A stretch of 64,000 bases of DNA from Chrysoperla carnea (GCF_905475395.1 NC_058339.1:75668520-75732519); one strand, 5' to 3'. Positions 37,201-52,200 are shown, numbered from the stretch's first letter. The notes: generated by a model from the letters alone, not told the origin. Translations and numbers: made by a program.

Positions 37201-40200
37201 CTCTTCTTCCTATCTCAGTTTCTCTAATAGTAATGAGATAGTTTTACATCGAACATTCAACAAATATGATGACATTGTGATAGACATTGCCTATATGTAA
37301 CAATAATAATCGATAAAATCGTGTTCAATATCACAACGCCGTAGTTATACAATGAGGGTATAAAATAAATTGATTATATAAATAATAATGAAATTCAGTC
37401 ATGAAAGAAACTTAATCAGACTATGAAATAAATTGCAAATTTTATTTAAATATATTCAAAAGACACAGCACAATCAAACGAGGAGCTAACATTTTGCATA
37501 TGGGGTCGATTCTCGTCTAAACATCTAACGTCTATTGGCTGAAAGCTTTTCCTATAAACCATATAATAAAATATTCTTTTGCATTTAAAATTTTGTGAAT
37601 AAGTTTTCCCAACTACGACGTAACTTCTATATGCATATATTATAATTTTCTTCAATATCCAATGTGATGTCGCAAGTATCATGTCTCAAATCGTATATGA
37701 AGGGCACAGGGAAAGAAAACAGGCATTGAACCTAGATAATTGCAAAAAAAGTTACTTTTGATTATAAATTTTTCTTTTTTTTTTTAAATATATTTGGTAA
37801 TATATGTAGGTCGTTACCCCTTATTTTCAAGCTTATCATGGTGGCTGCTGGCGAAAAATAAACTCACGGTCTAAAAATGTACCCGCTTAGGAGAAAAAAA
37901 CAGGCTAGACAAATTAATTTTAACAAAAAAATAAATCAGTTTAAATTAGACAAACATGTTTCGAATATACGGTTTTATAAATGTTCTCCTAATACTGAAA
38001 ACATCATTAAGAAGTAAGAACAGATATTTCAAAACTATTAAGCTATGTTTAAATCATGGTCTCTTAATACTAATTTAAGCAAAATATTTGATTTTTTTCG
38101 AAATTTATAGTTGTTTTTAACCACGAGTAGCGGACAGCCACGGTGCGAAATTCCGAACGGGCCTAGCTAGTATTTCATAAAAAAAAACTTTTTTTTTTTG
38201 ACATGTAAAAAGTTATTTTTTTAGAAATGTAGAAATACTATAATGAAAGTTGTTAATAAGGAAAAGAATACCCCTAATATTTCCATGGGTTTTCCTCCGC
38301 CTTGTATGTATGAATGTACATGGTAAGAAGTTTTCCACTGAATCATCTTAAGAGTTTCATGAATCATCGAATTTTACAGGAGTATTCGAGATTATCAATA
38401 AAAGCTTTTTGAAAAATATCGTTTCTATTCTCTTGAAGAATGTGCAAAATTTCAACGTTTTCGTTCAACTTGGTTTTGAGTAATTTCGTTTAAAGTTTTC
38501 GAAAAAGTTAAATGATTCGAAGACAATTTTACGATTAAAAAATTTAACAAATGCCACATCACACAAAAAAGGGCGTTATCTTTCCAATACATCATCTTCT
38601 CCTTGCATTTCCCCTAAATGCGAAAAATTGAGTGATCGCCCACTGTTATTTCAGTCGTCGCCTAAGAAATTCACTTGAAAAATTTAAGGGATGTAGTGAT
38701 TATCTAATTCAATGGTATATGCATTAAGAGATAGGATACCGTTAATCCAAGAAAAAACATATATCGAAGGTTTTTTAAGCGTGGCCTTAAAATCTTTAAA
38801 TAAGACCATATTTTCTAATGAAACCTGTAAATTTTCTACGTTTTGGAGGTATTCTAATCCAAAGAAAAGATTAAGGATTTAATAAATAAGAGCCAGCTAT
38901 GACATCTTAGAATAGGGTACTTTCGGTAGTGAAAAATAAATTATGAAATTTAATAAAAATTAAAATTGTATATATAAATTTACTTAATTATTTTGATTTT
39001 GAGTCGTAAAAGAATATTATTGTTTTATTACATTAAAATTAAGAGTCATAATTTTTAATCTGTATATCTTGTAATCTAAAACACGAGTCGCCATAATGTG
39101 ACATCATATAGGCAAAAATATTATGCCTTACTTACTAATTTATTAATGGCTTTAATAATTATTGTAGGTTATGTTACCATCAACTTTATTTATACATATA
39201 AAAATTACATCCACGACTGTTGTTTTTACCAATATTACGTCACCAAAATGGCTGACAGGGTTTTTGTGAGAATAAAAAAGTTTTAAAATTTTATAAAAAG
39301 AAAGCTTGTTTATTTGGCCGAAATATATATATTTTTTTTGTGACTTTTTATTTATTTGATTGAATCACCCTGTAAACATATTTAGTAAACACACCCCTTT
39401 TGTGTTCGTTCATTGTACGTACATGCACACCCAAACATGTAGATACAGATACATATACGGATACGTAATAGCGTAGGATCTCTAGCTAGCGTCACAAAAT
39501 CGACGCCACTACCACATTTGTCGACGTCCAACTCAACGACCAATAACATCTCACACACAATCGTCCCTTTTCTTTCTATTTCACACGCAGTCATAATGAT
39601 AAGAGAATGATGACAAAGAAAATCAATACGACGCGACATAAACGATACCGCAGCAATTTCAAAATTCACTTCATTTTACGAAGATCATGTTGAAATGCAT
39701 TTGATGCTCCCATATTTTTAGTGATGCGCCCGTTAAGTGATTAAATAATTGTTAATCACTGCAATTATTATAATGATAATCTAATTAAGTGGGTTGGTAA
39801 CACTGATTTAATGGTTACATATTTTTTTTAATGTTTTTTTCTTTATCATATGAACTATGATATTGTCGAATCATGCGCACCAATGTGCAAAGTATGCATA
39901 TGTGTATGTAGATTGTATATATCTGTTATTTTTAAATTATTTATGATAATGTAACCTAGAAAAAGAATCGAAAAGATTCGATCAAGTTTACACATTGACT
40001 ATAAATTCGACTTCCGTAATCTGCATGATTAAATGAAAAAATAAATTCGACCTTCGCCAACCTTTCAAAAACTTTTTTAATCATTTTATTCCGAATTCCT
40101 ATCACGGTTGTCGTGAAAAAAAATTTTATATTTTCTACCGAGTGTTCTTACTTAAATGGGCATAATACAAAGAGTATGTGGAGTACGTCGAGAAAATTAT

Positions 40201-43200
40201 TTTGATATGTGGAAAAACGCAACGCAATTCGAATCTAACGCAACCCATAGGTAGTCATAATGATAAGAAGGAACCCCAAACTGCGTTTTAACGTAGTTAT
40301 CGTCTTCAGAAACATATTCTTTATCCTAATATGCTTGTTTTGACGAACCTTTCTATCGCCTCGAATTTTATCTATTTATTTAAAAATACACCCTATCCGT
40401 TTGCTGATCATTCGGAATAATATACTCACAATTGCTAACTGCGGTTTTTCAAGATTTTGGTTGATAAACCAAACAATTTTTGCTCTCTTCACAAATACTT
40501 TTTCTGTTTAATCGAACAAGAATGGAATAGAATGCCAATTGTAACTGAAACTCCGGCAAACAAATTGAACGACTTAGCTCGATAATTTTAGCAGCTTTTG
40601 TTTTCTTCAAAGATGTTTTTATATAAGATGTCGAATATTTACAGAAAGAGGAGTGATCAAGGAAATTTTGATAACATTAAAAATGCTAGAAAATTTTGTG
40701 ATTCTGGAAAAGTGAGACAAAGGAAGAAAATATTCTTCAAATTCTGGAACAGTCAGATTTGTAATTTTTCATTATATGTGGACGTTTTTTTGTCAGAATC
40801 TGATAAAATTTTCATCATTAATTTCGATCATAAAACCAATTCGTCTTGTCAGGACAATTCGGGAATATCATATCATTTCTACCATCACCCTAATGAGATC
40901 ATCAAGGAAGCTAATATTTGAATTTTCTGAGACCACAAATCAGCCTTTAAGATATTTCTTTCCAGCGTGGCATTTGCAGTTACTATGGTAAAACCCACTT
41001 TTCGACTATTTAATAATTTTTTTTTAATTTAACGAAATTTTGTTTCTCAGTCTAAGAATAGGACTTAGTATTAAATCCCAAAGTTACAGGAATTTTGACC
41101 ATTTAAAACACGAGATAATTAATGTCTAAATTCCCAATTTAGAGCAAATTACGTCAAAATTAATATCTCGAAAACAAAACGACATGGAGCTATTTTTTTC
41201 TTTCGAGAGAATTTTTAATATCGTAAAAAATAGTGAGGAGGACAGTGCGCTTTACATGCTTTGACTCTCGAAATCGTGAACTTATCTCGCGATCTAAACG
41301 ACAAAAAGTTCTACAATTTCGGGATCTCACACTTAACATTATTTTGAACCTTTGAAAAAATAAAATAGGCCAAATCTGTCGACAAGTGCTTTAATGCTGG
41401 AAATACCTTAACTTTAATGTACTGGAATAATGAAATTTTTATCTACTTGCATAAACCAGTATTTCTAAAAACAAATTTTATTTATTTGAAAAATAATAAA
41501 ATAAATAAATTTTTGTGAAATAAAATTAAAACTTGGATTAAAATTACTAACAAAAGTACTATTTAGTTTTTTTGCTCCTTTTATGGATAACAAAAAACTA
41601 GATATTTAAAAACAATTTTTCTACGCTATAAATAATAAAAAAATTAACTTAAAAAATTAATGAAGCAACTATACACAAATTTACGTGTAGGTACCATACT
41701 TTTTAAATACTCGGTCTATAAAAAGTATTATAATATGTATAAAAAAAAAGTATTTTACCAATTTCAAATTGAAAGGGATGCTGTCTATGTCGTACTCTGA
41801 ATCTAAAACAGTATATTCTGTATTCATCTCAGTATTGTACTAACTACTAACAGTGCTAAACTAGCTTCCTAGTAGGAGGCTACATATTTTCTTAGTAGCA
41901 AGCAATACACATCTAGATATTTGTAATGTGCTCTTCTCATCTATTCTAACTATAAAAATACATAGTTGCTACGAACTTGAGCTTCTTGTGTCCTTAGCAG
42001 CTAAACTTTACTAACAATACTAAAATGGCTGATTTTATTAACATGACAATAAATGTCATTGCGTCATCATGACGACGACCACCGACGCTAAACGTCGATT
42101 TGTTTATTTATTAAAAAAATATTGTGTTATTATTAAGTTTAATGTTCTATTTCTAATTGATTAATATCAAAGTGTTAAGTTGTTGTTTTTTTTTATATAA
42201 AGTTTGTGCTTTTTGAAAGCTTTTTACACACATGTGGTCAAAAGCGTTTACACTTGTTCAAAAAACATTTAAACAATCCAAAAATAATATTGATTTTGGT
42301 GTTGGAAACAGTGATTATGTTATTTTTGGAACACCAGAATTTTTGGATTTTACCACAAATCATATTAATCAAGGTATGGGTAATCCTTTTTGGGGAAAAT
42401 AATCTTGAAAAGTTTTCATATTTTCTGGAACAAAATAGTGTTTTTTTATTTGATACAAGGTTTTTATTTGATAAAATGTGATTTTTTTTTTGGACGAATT
42501 TTGAATTTTATTACAATTTTTGTGGAAATTTTTGCGTTTTTAAATGCAAATGCAATGTTTCTTAAAGACTTGAAAATTATTTTTTAAACTTTTCTTTCTA
42601 TTTTTTATGTTAAAAATGAATGTAAAAAACTATTTTGGGTTTATAAAAGTTAGGTGTTAAAATATTGTGATCAACCCCAGATGTATAAGTAACAGAATTA
42701 ATGTTGCAAAATGATTTTCCTTGTACATTAGAAATCGAAAACAATCATTTAAACAAATAATCAAACAAAGGCTTCTTATTTTCGAAAAATTTTAAACCAT
42801 AAATATTAAAATTATCGAAAAGTTTCTGGCTATAACTATGTTTATATGATTTTTTTTTTTTTTTTTGCATAGTATCCCACATTAATTTTTTGCAATATTA
42901 ATTATAACCCTTTTTTTAAATTAAGTGATTTTCTTGAAGAGGTAAATTTTGAAATCTTAATCTGTTTGTGAATATAGCAATTTTAACAATCATTTATTTT
43001 TAAAGTTGTGTTAGATATGATCCTTAGAAGTAAGACCAATAACTCTAATAATTTCTTGATCAACCATTAAATAAATTATCATATTCGTTGATAAATTGTA
43101 GAAAAGTGTTATTTTCTTCAATTCTGCTACATTTTTTTTTTTTTTTTTGCAAAATGTATAAGAACCTTAATACTGTAAGAGAGAACATAAGGTCGATCTT

Positions 43201-46200
43201 CACCCATCTGATAACTCGATGAGACATATTTTTTATGAAATTTTATTGATTTTTAAATTAATTTTAATCAAAATTTTCCATGAACGGTTTTCCATTTTCG
43301 TAATTAAATTATCTTTCTTCTGATACCAATTTCGATTGGTTAACAAATCGGTGTAGTTACCTATATTTGACTATAGTATGAACAGATCTACACCGATCTG
43401 TTAACCAATCGAAATTGATAATTTAATTACGAAAAAAAAGGTAATTTAATTACGAAAATAATGGTATAGGCTTGCCTACAAAAAACTGTTCATGGAAAAA
43501 ATTGATTAAGATTAATTTAATTAAAAATAACCATGAACATTTTTCGGTAGAAAAACTATGATAGGCATAAATCAATAAAATTTCGCAAAAGTTCTCATTA
43601 GATGGGTGAAGTTCGGTCTTGTAGATATCAGTAAAATTTATTTCGGGGTGAATACAATTTACCTATCAAGAAATGTATCAACAAAATTGTGTCTTCTGTT
43701 GGTTTCTTGGCCTGCATATTTTAATTTTACTACAATAAAATTAATCTAGCAGGTAATGTCATAAAAAAGAATCCCTTTCAAATTTCTTATTAAATGACTT
43801 TATTTAATTGTATTTTATTTTGAATTGTTACAGTTCTATGCAGTAATCGGGTGAGCCAAATGACCAAAACCTACAATGATATAGAAGCAGTAACACGGCT
43901 TCTGGAAGAAGTAAGTTCTAACTTTTAATTTCCTTATTTTATAAATCATTTTTATTTAAAGACTTTCTATTTTTTTTTTTTACTAAATACAATAATTATG
44001 ATTTTTTTAATTTATAATTGAAATTGAATTTTGCAATTTATTACATTAAAATGATTTTTATATACGTGAGAAAAAAATTTTTTTTTAATTTTTCATTTTC
44101 CATAATGAATTTTCTTTGTGAATTTCAATTTTCATTGAAATCTGATTCCATGGTACTAATTTTTAATAACAGTACTTATTTATGAAATACAAATTTAGAA
44201 AAATAATAAATAGCCATTTTATACTTGGAAGTACAGCTTTTCAAAAATTTAATAAAAATAATTTGAAACAGTAAGAAAAAAATTAGTCTTCATAAAAAAA
44301 ACCTAGTTAAATATCCTAGAAATCAATTGAAAAAACAAGCTGTTCATATGAGTGCGTCCTTTATGATTCACATCATCCAACTTCCTAGATGATAAAAATA
44401 ACTTTCTATAACGGCCTTAAGCACTGCAATATTAATAATTTTGTTATAATGTCACTTGCAAAAACATTTTGAAGTGAAAACTTCTTTAGTGTTGGGCACT
44501 TTTGGGATGGAGTAAAAGTACGAAAGTAAACGCTAAAAATTCAGTCCGAATTCTGGTGGATCAGTGATATCAGTGCTGGATTGTTATTCACAAAATTCTG
44601 AAAAAACGATTTTTTCTATATCTGAAAGCAAGGAAACTAAAAAGTAGAAAATACATAATAGTTTAAAAAAACTAAAAAACCCGCTTTCCTAACTAGCTGA
44701 ACTAAAAAGTAGAAAATAATTAAGTTAAAAAAAATAAAGTGATAAAAAAAATCTTTTTATCGTAAAAAAGCGTGGGGTGCTTTTTAAGATATTTTTAATA
44801 ACTTTACTTAGTGTTGAGTGTTTAAAAATCAATAAAATTTCATAAAAAATATGATGTACGAGCTAGTTATCAGATTCGTGAAAATCGGCCTTATACCGTC
44901 TCTTGTACTAAAATATTCAAAAAATTGTTTTCAATCCAAAAATTTTAATTACATACAGAGCACTTTTCAAAATTGACTGGCTAAAAATACATAAGAAAAT
45001 CGATCGATATATTTTCGATAAAAGAATTCTTCATCGGCTACGAAAACATACCTGACGCCTAGTAAGATTATTAGTACACAAGTGAAGCCAAGTCGCGCAA
45101 TTAGTACTAAATAAACAAGAAATCACAGAAGTAAAAAATAATAATTACCTACAAACCTCCTTAATTAAAAAACAGCAAATTAATTACAAATTTCATTTTT
45201 TGTGTGATTTGAAAACATTTTAACAAAATTTTATTAAATTTTATTTTACAGAAAGAAAGAGACCTTGAATTAACCGCACGTATTGGCAAAGAACTATTAC
45301 AAACAAATACAAAATTAGAAAATAATGTTGTTACACTGGAAACGGAATTACGTGGTGCACAAGAGAAAATTACACAATTATCACATGAGCTGGTCAAAAA
45401 AACAGAACTTATACAAGTACTTACAAACGATATGGATGAGTCCAGTTCTGAGGGTGGTACACCGACCGGTCTGCGAAGTATTAATTTGGAGCTTATGCAG
45501 AAACGTATCGGTAATTTGGAAGAAGAGAATCGTTCATTACGTACCGAATTCCAAAAATTGGCTAGTGATACCGACGATGTTGAAGAACAGGAGGCTAGAC
45601 TTGTTAAAGATATTGCAATGCAGTTAGGTAAGTGCTTTTATCGAAAAATATTGTAAGTTTTTTTTACGAAAAAGGGATGTTATGAAATTGAGTTTTTTTT
45701 GCTATTACGCGCTTTTTTTTAAATTATTGTTTTGTTAAACACCTCACACGCTTAATTTTACAATTATTTCTACAATGAAACTCTTGAGGAAGTCCTAATA
45801 AAACCTCGTACATTTCTAAATTATGCTCCTCAATTTTGACGTGAAGCACATTTTCCAAATTTTTTTTAACGATAAATCATTTACAGTGGAATCTCGGTAA
45901 CTCGAACATCGTTATGTCAAAAAAAAGTCGTTCCCTTCCGCTAAACCCTTAAATACTTTTGAAAGAGGCGGTTTAGAGAGGAGGCTAATCTACGAACTTC
46001 TCTTTCCCAAAACTCGAAATTAGAAACAGATTTTCAATATACTCCCCCCTTCTGGGATAATTAACCCCACTGGTCTCAAATAGCAATGTGCTGCAAATAT
46101 TCAACAAAATGGAGAAAAAAAGTTTACTCGGAGGTTTTTGGGGTCGCTGATCACAATTCCAAAATTAGAACGTGGATATACCCCCCCCTCTTGGAGTAAT

Positions 46201-49200
46201 TCGTCCCGCTGGTCCAAAATAGCAATATGCTGTAAATATTCAACAAAATGGACAAAGAAAGTATATTCGGTTGTTTTTGGAGTCGCTGATCACGGTTCCG
46301 AAGTTAGAACGTGGATATACCCCCTCCCCGTCTCTTGAGGCAAATTCACCCCCTGCCGATCCAACACAGCCATATACTGTAAATATTTAACAAAGTGGAA
46401 CAAAAGTATACACGGGGATTTTTGGGGTCGTTGATCACAATACCGAAGTTGGAGTGTGGACATACTCATCCCCCTTCCCCTGGAGTAATTCGCCTCTCGC
46501 TTGCCCGATACAGCAATATTCTATAAATATTGACATTATCTTTACAAGAAGCACACTATAAAGATTATTCAATTTGACAAAATACACTTTCTTACCAAGT
46601 AGCACAATCTTGAAATGATATAATTTCATAACAAGCGAGATTAACAAAATTAAATTAATCCCCCGTCAAGTGCGGTTTTTTCCTTGTAGCTTTCTCCAAA
46701 CTGAACCAAGTTTCTTGAAACATAGCTAAGAACACTCTCCATTAAATTATCTTTCGAGCAAACCAAAAAAATCAAAAGCGGTTTATCCGTTATGATGCTA
46801 CATTCAGCCATAAGCACACACATAGCGGTCAAATCTATAAAACACCCCTCTTTTTGCGACGGGAGTTAAAAAACCGATGTTTATCAATATTAGTTTTTAT
46901 TTACGCCACTTAGCTCCAAGATTTTTAAATTTTACTACGGAAACTTAATAATTTCTTACAAGGGTTTTCGAAGAGATTCATAGTTTGTCTATTTTAGAAC
47001 ACTTTTCTAGAGTTTCTTGCAATCCACCTTTCAATTTCTACATATTAGTGCTAGATAAAGACACATAGTTTTCCCCATTCCATTCCAAACACTTTATACA
47101 GCACCTAAATTTTTGTTTATATTATTTCTAATTGATGGTTAAAAATATTATTATTATGTATTTTAAAAACATCGATCGATTGACCCGTCGCCCGCTGGCT
47201 TGAGGCAAGGTGGCCTTGCAGTGTGTTGTCGTTAAATAATCGCACCCTGTCAGACCATACTTGCTTTACGTCAGTTTTAAAACCACCTATAATATTAAAA
47301 AGTTCATTCTTGTTGCTCATCAGGGTAAATATTTATATGTATTTTTTATCTTGTGAATGTTTAGACACCTTCAGAAACACTGATTGTTTAGTAAATGATT
47401 AATCTTTTTAATCAATCAAATTACAAAAATGATCTGTGTTTTTGAGTGCCTTCTTTGTTGAAATGTATCTTGTCTTTCTTTATTAGTTGTGTTAAGGTTT
47501 TATCCACGATACTTGACTTCGAATCAAATTCAGAAAGGCTTCTTGGCAAAAAAAATAAATTTAGATTAGTTTGTCTGGTCTCAGTGAACAAAGTTATACG
47601 CAGTTTGACATCAAAACCCTAGTAGTAGTTTAAGAGCTAGTAGTCACGAAAAAGTTGATTTCAAGACGGCTGGATTTTGAATATTTTGTATGTTGAAAAT
47701 AGATAGGAATAAAATATGTCTGGTATCCAAGAGCGGTTGTGTTCACTGCGGTTTTTAGAGTGCATTACCGAAAAAATAGATTAATTTGCAAAATTTAAAA
47801 TTATTTTAAGAAAATTTTTATCAAATTATTTTCATGCCCTTGTAGCAATATAAATTATGATGCAAGACATTTTTACTGTTGCCAACACCGCGCCAGATAT
47901 TATTATAATAATTACCAAAAATCATACTTAAATCATTTTAATGGCGCTGTAGTTTTAACATGTCGTTAAAGAATGTAAATTTATTTCCCGGTCAGAAATT
48001 AGATTGTTTTACTAGCGGGAATCCATCGTTAATTAACGCAATCGCTATCAGATAAAAGACGTACTTCATCCCTTCCTTATTTCAAAAAGGAAAGAAATAT
48101 TCAAAATTCAGTCATCCGAAAATAAACTCTTGAAAACATTACCAGCTCTCGTACCATAGAACGCATCTACAATGGGAGAAATCTCAGTAAAGAAGCCATG
48201 GGTGTTCTATGTCTATACTGGCCACCCTCCTCTGTTTCCAATGAAATTAATCACCTTTTCTAGATGCTTAAGTTTAGCAGAAGCTGCAGCCTCATTTACG
48301 TCCAAAGTTATCACCAAGGGGGGTTGCTGATCCTCTAGAAGACTAAAAATGTAAAGAAAGTACTAGTGGTTCGAATTTTTCTGAAAATTTACTCCGAAGT
48401 CCAGCATCTCAAAATAATTGAGGAGCTGATAAATGAAATTATCAGGAAAAAGGTGATAAAACACATATATGATATCACAGTGGACCCTATGGCCTAAGTG
48501 TGTCTCTCGTGGACAGCCACTATAACCTAACCTAACCTATTCCGAAGTTGAGTATCGTAGTGACAAATCTTTATATGTGCATGCTTGATACAAATTTTTG
48601 CTGTTCCATTCAATAAAATTGAGATCATCCTTAAATCAGTTAAGGATGAATAATATTTATAAAATAATTGAGGTTATTTGCCAATGCAAAACATGTACTA
48701 TTCGCTTTTTAAAGAAACTTGATAAAATTATATTTTATCAAGAAGTTCCAAGTTCAGTTTTTTTTTTATAAAATAAATTTTTAACGGATCATTTCATTGA
48801 AAAAGTAACAATGACGGTACAGAATGTCCCCCTCTTCGCGTTACGTACAAGAAGTAAGAAAATTGTCACATAAATTTTAAATTTTATTTTCCAAACAGAA
48901 AAATTAATTCATCACATTCCATATAGAAAAATAAATAAAATTTGTAAAAATTTTTTCAATAAATTTGAATACAGGCCAAAGCTGTAGTTTCCATTTTCTC
49001 CAAAACTGTACAAGATAGAAAGCTGAAAATTTGTAGTTAGATTCAAACAGTGAGTCCAAATCCATCGAATAATATAATTTAAAAAATAAAAATTCTTCTG
49101 CGTTTATTGAAAATGAAAAGAAAAAAACAAGTCTTGTAGTTTACATAGCAATTCTTACAGTGGGTATTATATTATTGGGAAAATTTAAGTCGGTGCAGAT

Positions 49201-52200
49201 TTTAATGGATCCCGGCTAGCCGAAGTCGCTATGTAAACTATTAGGCTTGTTTCTTTCTTTTCTGTTTTATTTACTTCGAAAGACTTTCGAAATTTTGAAA
49301 TCTACATAAACATTTTTGTGTTTAAACTTATCAAATTTATAAAAACTAAGCAGGAATATTTCACTGTCTAGGGTATATCAACAATTAATCAGTTGTTTAT
49401 TTTCATGTTTATCAACAATGATTGATATGTGCGACACCCTGTATTTTATCTTTCGTTTTGATATGTGTACTGAATTTTCAATTTTACTAATCAACAATAA
49501 AACTATTTCTTATCAAATTCTTGTCAAGAGAACACCAACCCAACCTCCAAGATGATAATTTAAAATAAAAAAATCCGAACTTGGAAACTTTTTGTTAAAA
49601 TATTTTTAAATATATAAATGTTGCAAAATTTTTGTTACGATATTTTGAAAATTTTTTAATGTGGAAACAATTTTCTGTGTTGTGTTTAGCTAATGCCAAC
49701 ATGGATGTGGATACAATGGCCGAAGAACTGGATCGTATGAAAGATGAGAATCGACTGCAGCATGAACAAATTATGAGTTTAACTGCAAAATTGACTGACG
49801 CTGAAATGAGATTACATAAGGTAAGCATACAATTTAAGGGTAATACTATCACTTTTTCGTGATGTGTTATTTGATTTATTCATGACATTATGAAAGTTTT
49901 CGAACGGTCTTGGACGAAGATAAATTCTAGGTAATGACAACCCGGTGCTACTATCTAGGAAATTGTTTTCGTCATTGGTCAGCATTGTCATCACAAAAAA
50001 ACAACAAAAGATATCAAAAAAAATTTAAAAAAAAAACTTTTTTGCAGTCAGAGAGAAAATATTTCCTCATAAAACTCACAGACTTGAAATCATTCAGATC
50101 AGCCGGGTATTAGCTAGTATTTTATAAGTTTCCAGTTTTATGAGTACGGTATACACTCATTTTTGAAAAGTGTTTCAATTAGATTCTACAGCACTAATAA
50201 ACCACCAAAAGAAAACACCAAATTTGTATTCATTCGATAAGTGCCATAAAAGTGCATTTAAACTTTTCAAATTTCGCGCGTAATTAACGAAAACCCTGGA
50301 CGCAGTGGACGCCATATTGCTCGGTAGTCATGACGTCAGTTGGCTGTGTAAACAAATACGCTAATATTTTATATGATAATTGTTTATAATTTGAACTTTT
50401 TAGTTTACACAGCCGTATGACGTAATAACATGGCGGCTACTTTAATTAATATTTACTTTGTTATTTTATGAACTAAAGCTAACATTTTCCGACTGCTTTT
50501 TGCCTAAGCTATCTCAGTAATAAATTTTTAGATTTTTTCTCATATAGAGTAAAATACCCTATTAATGAAAAATTAATAATTATTTTCAGTTCACAATGGA
50601 AAACGATGAGATGACGTCATTATTACATATAACAAAAGAAACACAAACGTCATTAGCTACAGAATTAGTTGAGTATAAGGAGCGTTATGCTGAAGTATTG
50701 GGCTTGTTACGTGATACACAAGAACAGTTACGCCGACAACGTCGCCGGGGAATGCCTACAGCACGCGGTGGCTCACTGTATCCATCGTTATGTAGCAATC
50801 AAATACAACCAGACAGTTTACAATCAGAATTGGAATCGTCATTATATTCGGAATCCAGTTTGGATTCGGGTATTGCTGGCTCTGATCGAGTGTAAGTAGA
50901 GATTAATTATATTTTATGGTTTATGTGGGAATTTTTCACTACTTTTCATTTATAAAAAGTGGAATATGCCTTGACCTCTTGTGGAAATCACTTTTTTTGA
51001 AATTATTCATTGATTTGGAATCAGGATCCGATTAATCATTAGGCGAACTAGGAAACTTGCCCCGTGCCCCACGGGGAAAGGTCAAAAAGAAAAGAAGACA
51101 AATTTGTACGAGAAGGGCGTCACATTGATTTAAGAAGACAAAAAAAATTGGGAGGAAAGACAAATTTTAATAGAGTTTGGGGTTCCTCTGATTAACAAAG
51201 ATTTTTAAAAAATTGTGAAGGAAAAGAAATTTCTATGAGAAGGGTTCAAGTTGATTTACGAAGCTTAAGTTATACAATAAATTAATCAGAAAATTAATGA
51301 TTTAGTCCCTAAATGGTACATTCAAGACTTGTTTGAACTATGGAATCCTCCGGTTATATTCCTACTAAATACTTAATTTCTTTACAGGCCACCTTATAAG
51401 AGAGTATTTGAAACAGTCCGATGTTCCTCACGTGCATCGAATAGCAGCTTTGATGGTGGCAGCACATTAGGTGGACCCACAGGTATTGGTGGTGCTGGTT
51501 TATTCCCTCGCGGTGGTCCACTTCCGTTATCAACACAAACGCACATGACTTCATCAATTACATCCCAACAGCCGCGTATGAGCACCTTCATGCAAGGATC
51601 GCGTTACAGCAGCATGTCATTTGGTAGCAGTTCACTGGGTTATCCAAGTATAGATTCAACTGGTCAAAGTGATTCGGAATCATTACATACTGACACCTCA
51701 TCGGAATATCCGTAAGTAAATCCATCCTATACCTTGTCAAAGAGGGAAAATTTTCATTCTTTTTTTTCTAATATAATAAAATGCAAATTTTTGATCTTAC
51801 AGTGGCGGTACTCAACCTGGAATACCAGGTATACCTGGTGCTGCTGATTTAGAGGCAGCTGTTAGACGTTTAACACCTGCTGAAGTACTTGCACGCCGTG
51901 CTACACTTAGCTCAGGTCAAACTTATGGCGGCTATGATAATGACAGTGGCGTTCAATCACCCCCTTCACAATTCCTACCATTCGGCTATCGTACCCCAGA
52001 TAGTATTATGTCAACTGGATCGAATCGGGAACAACATCACCATTTGCTACATTCGAACAGTACATGGAAGCTTCCAGAAAAATTACAAATTGTTAAGCCA
52101 ATGGAAGGATCACAAACCTTACATCATTGGTCCAAATTAGCGACGCCAACACTTGGAGGTTTATTAGATGAACGACCTGGTGTTAAAATACGGGGAGAAC

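Larger units (their letters stand above)
28281..43833 (+). other. milton intron 1 (from exon 1a), 15.5 kb
   Basis: Donor GTAAAA, acceptor TTGTTACAG. It holds F1 copy 2, F2 copy 4, tRNA-like repeats, a hAT MITE fragment, a Helitron-like 3' end, foldback elements and alternative exon 1b. Much of 31,250-34,560 and 34,850-37,060 shows nothing recognisable beyond AT-rich sequence. No convincing recursive splice site was seen; GCAG/GTAAAT at 37044 is a weak candidate. Confidence 0.65.
45628..49689 (+). other. milton intron 3, 4.1 kb
   Basis: It contains the 139-145 bp tandem repeat, the possible retroelement end near 48,440-48,540 and an F2-like scrap near 49,365-49,425 (GGTATATCAACAATTAATCAG). 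The rest is unassigned. Confidence 0.7.

Noticed and set aside
39382..39669. 95-codon minus-strand open frame
   Set aside because: It reads through a CpG-rich repeat-like block with no known protein features. Recorded as a composition anomaly instead.
40598..40991. Overlapping 107- and 71-codon plus-strand frames in milton intron 1
   Set aside because: Two frames overlap with no family features, and there is no splice phase fitting the neighbouring milton exons.
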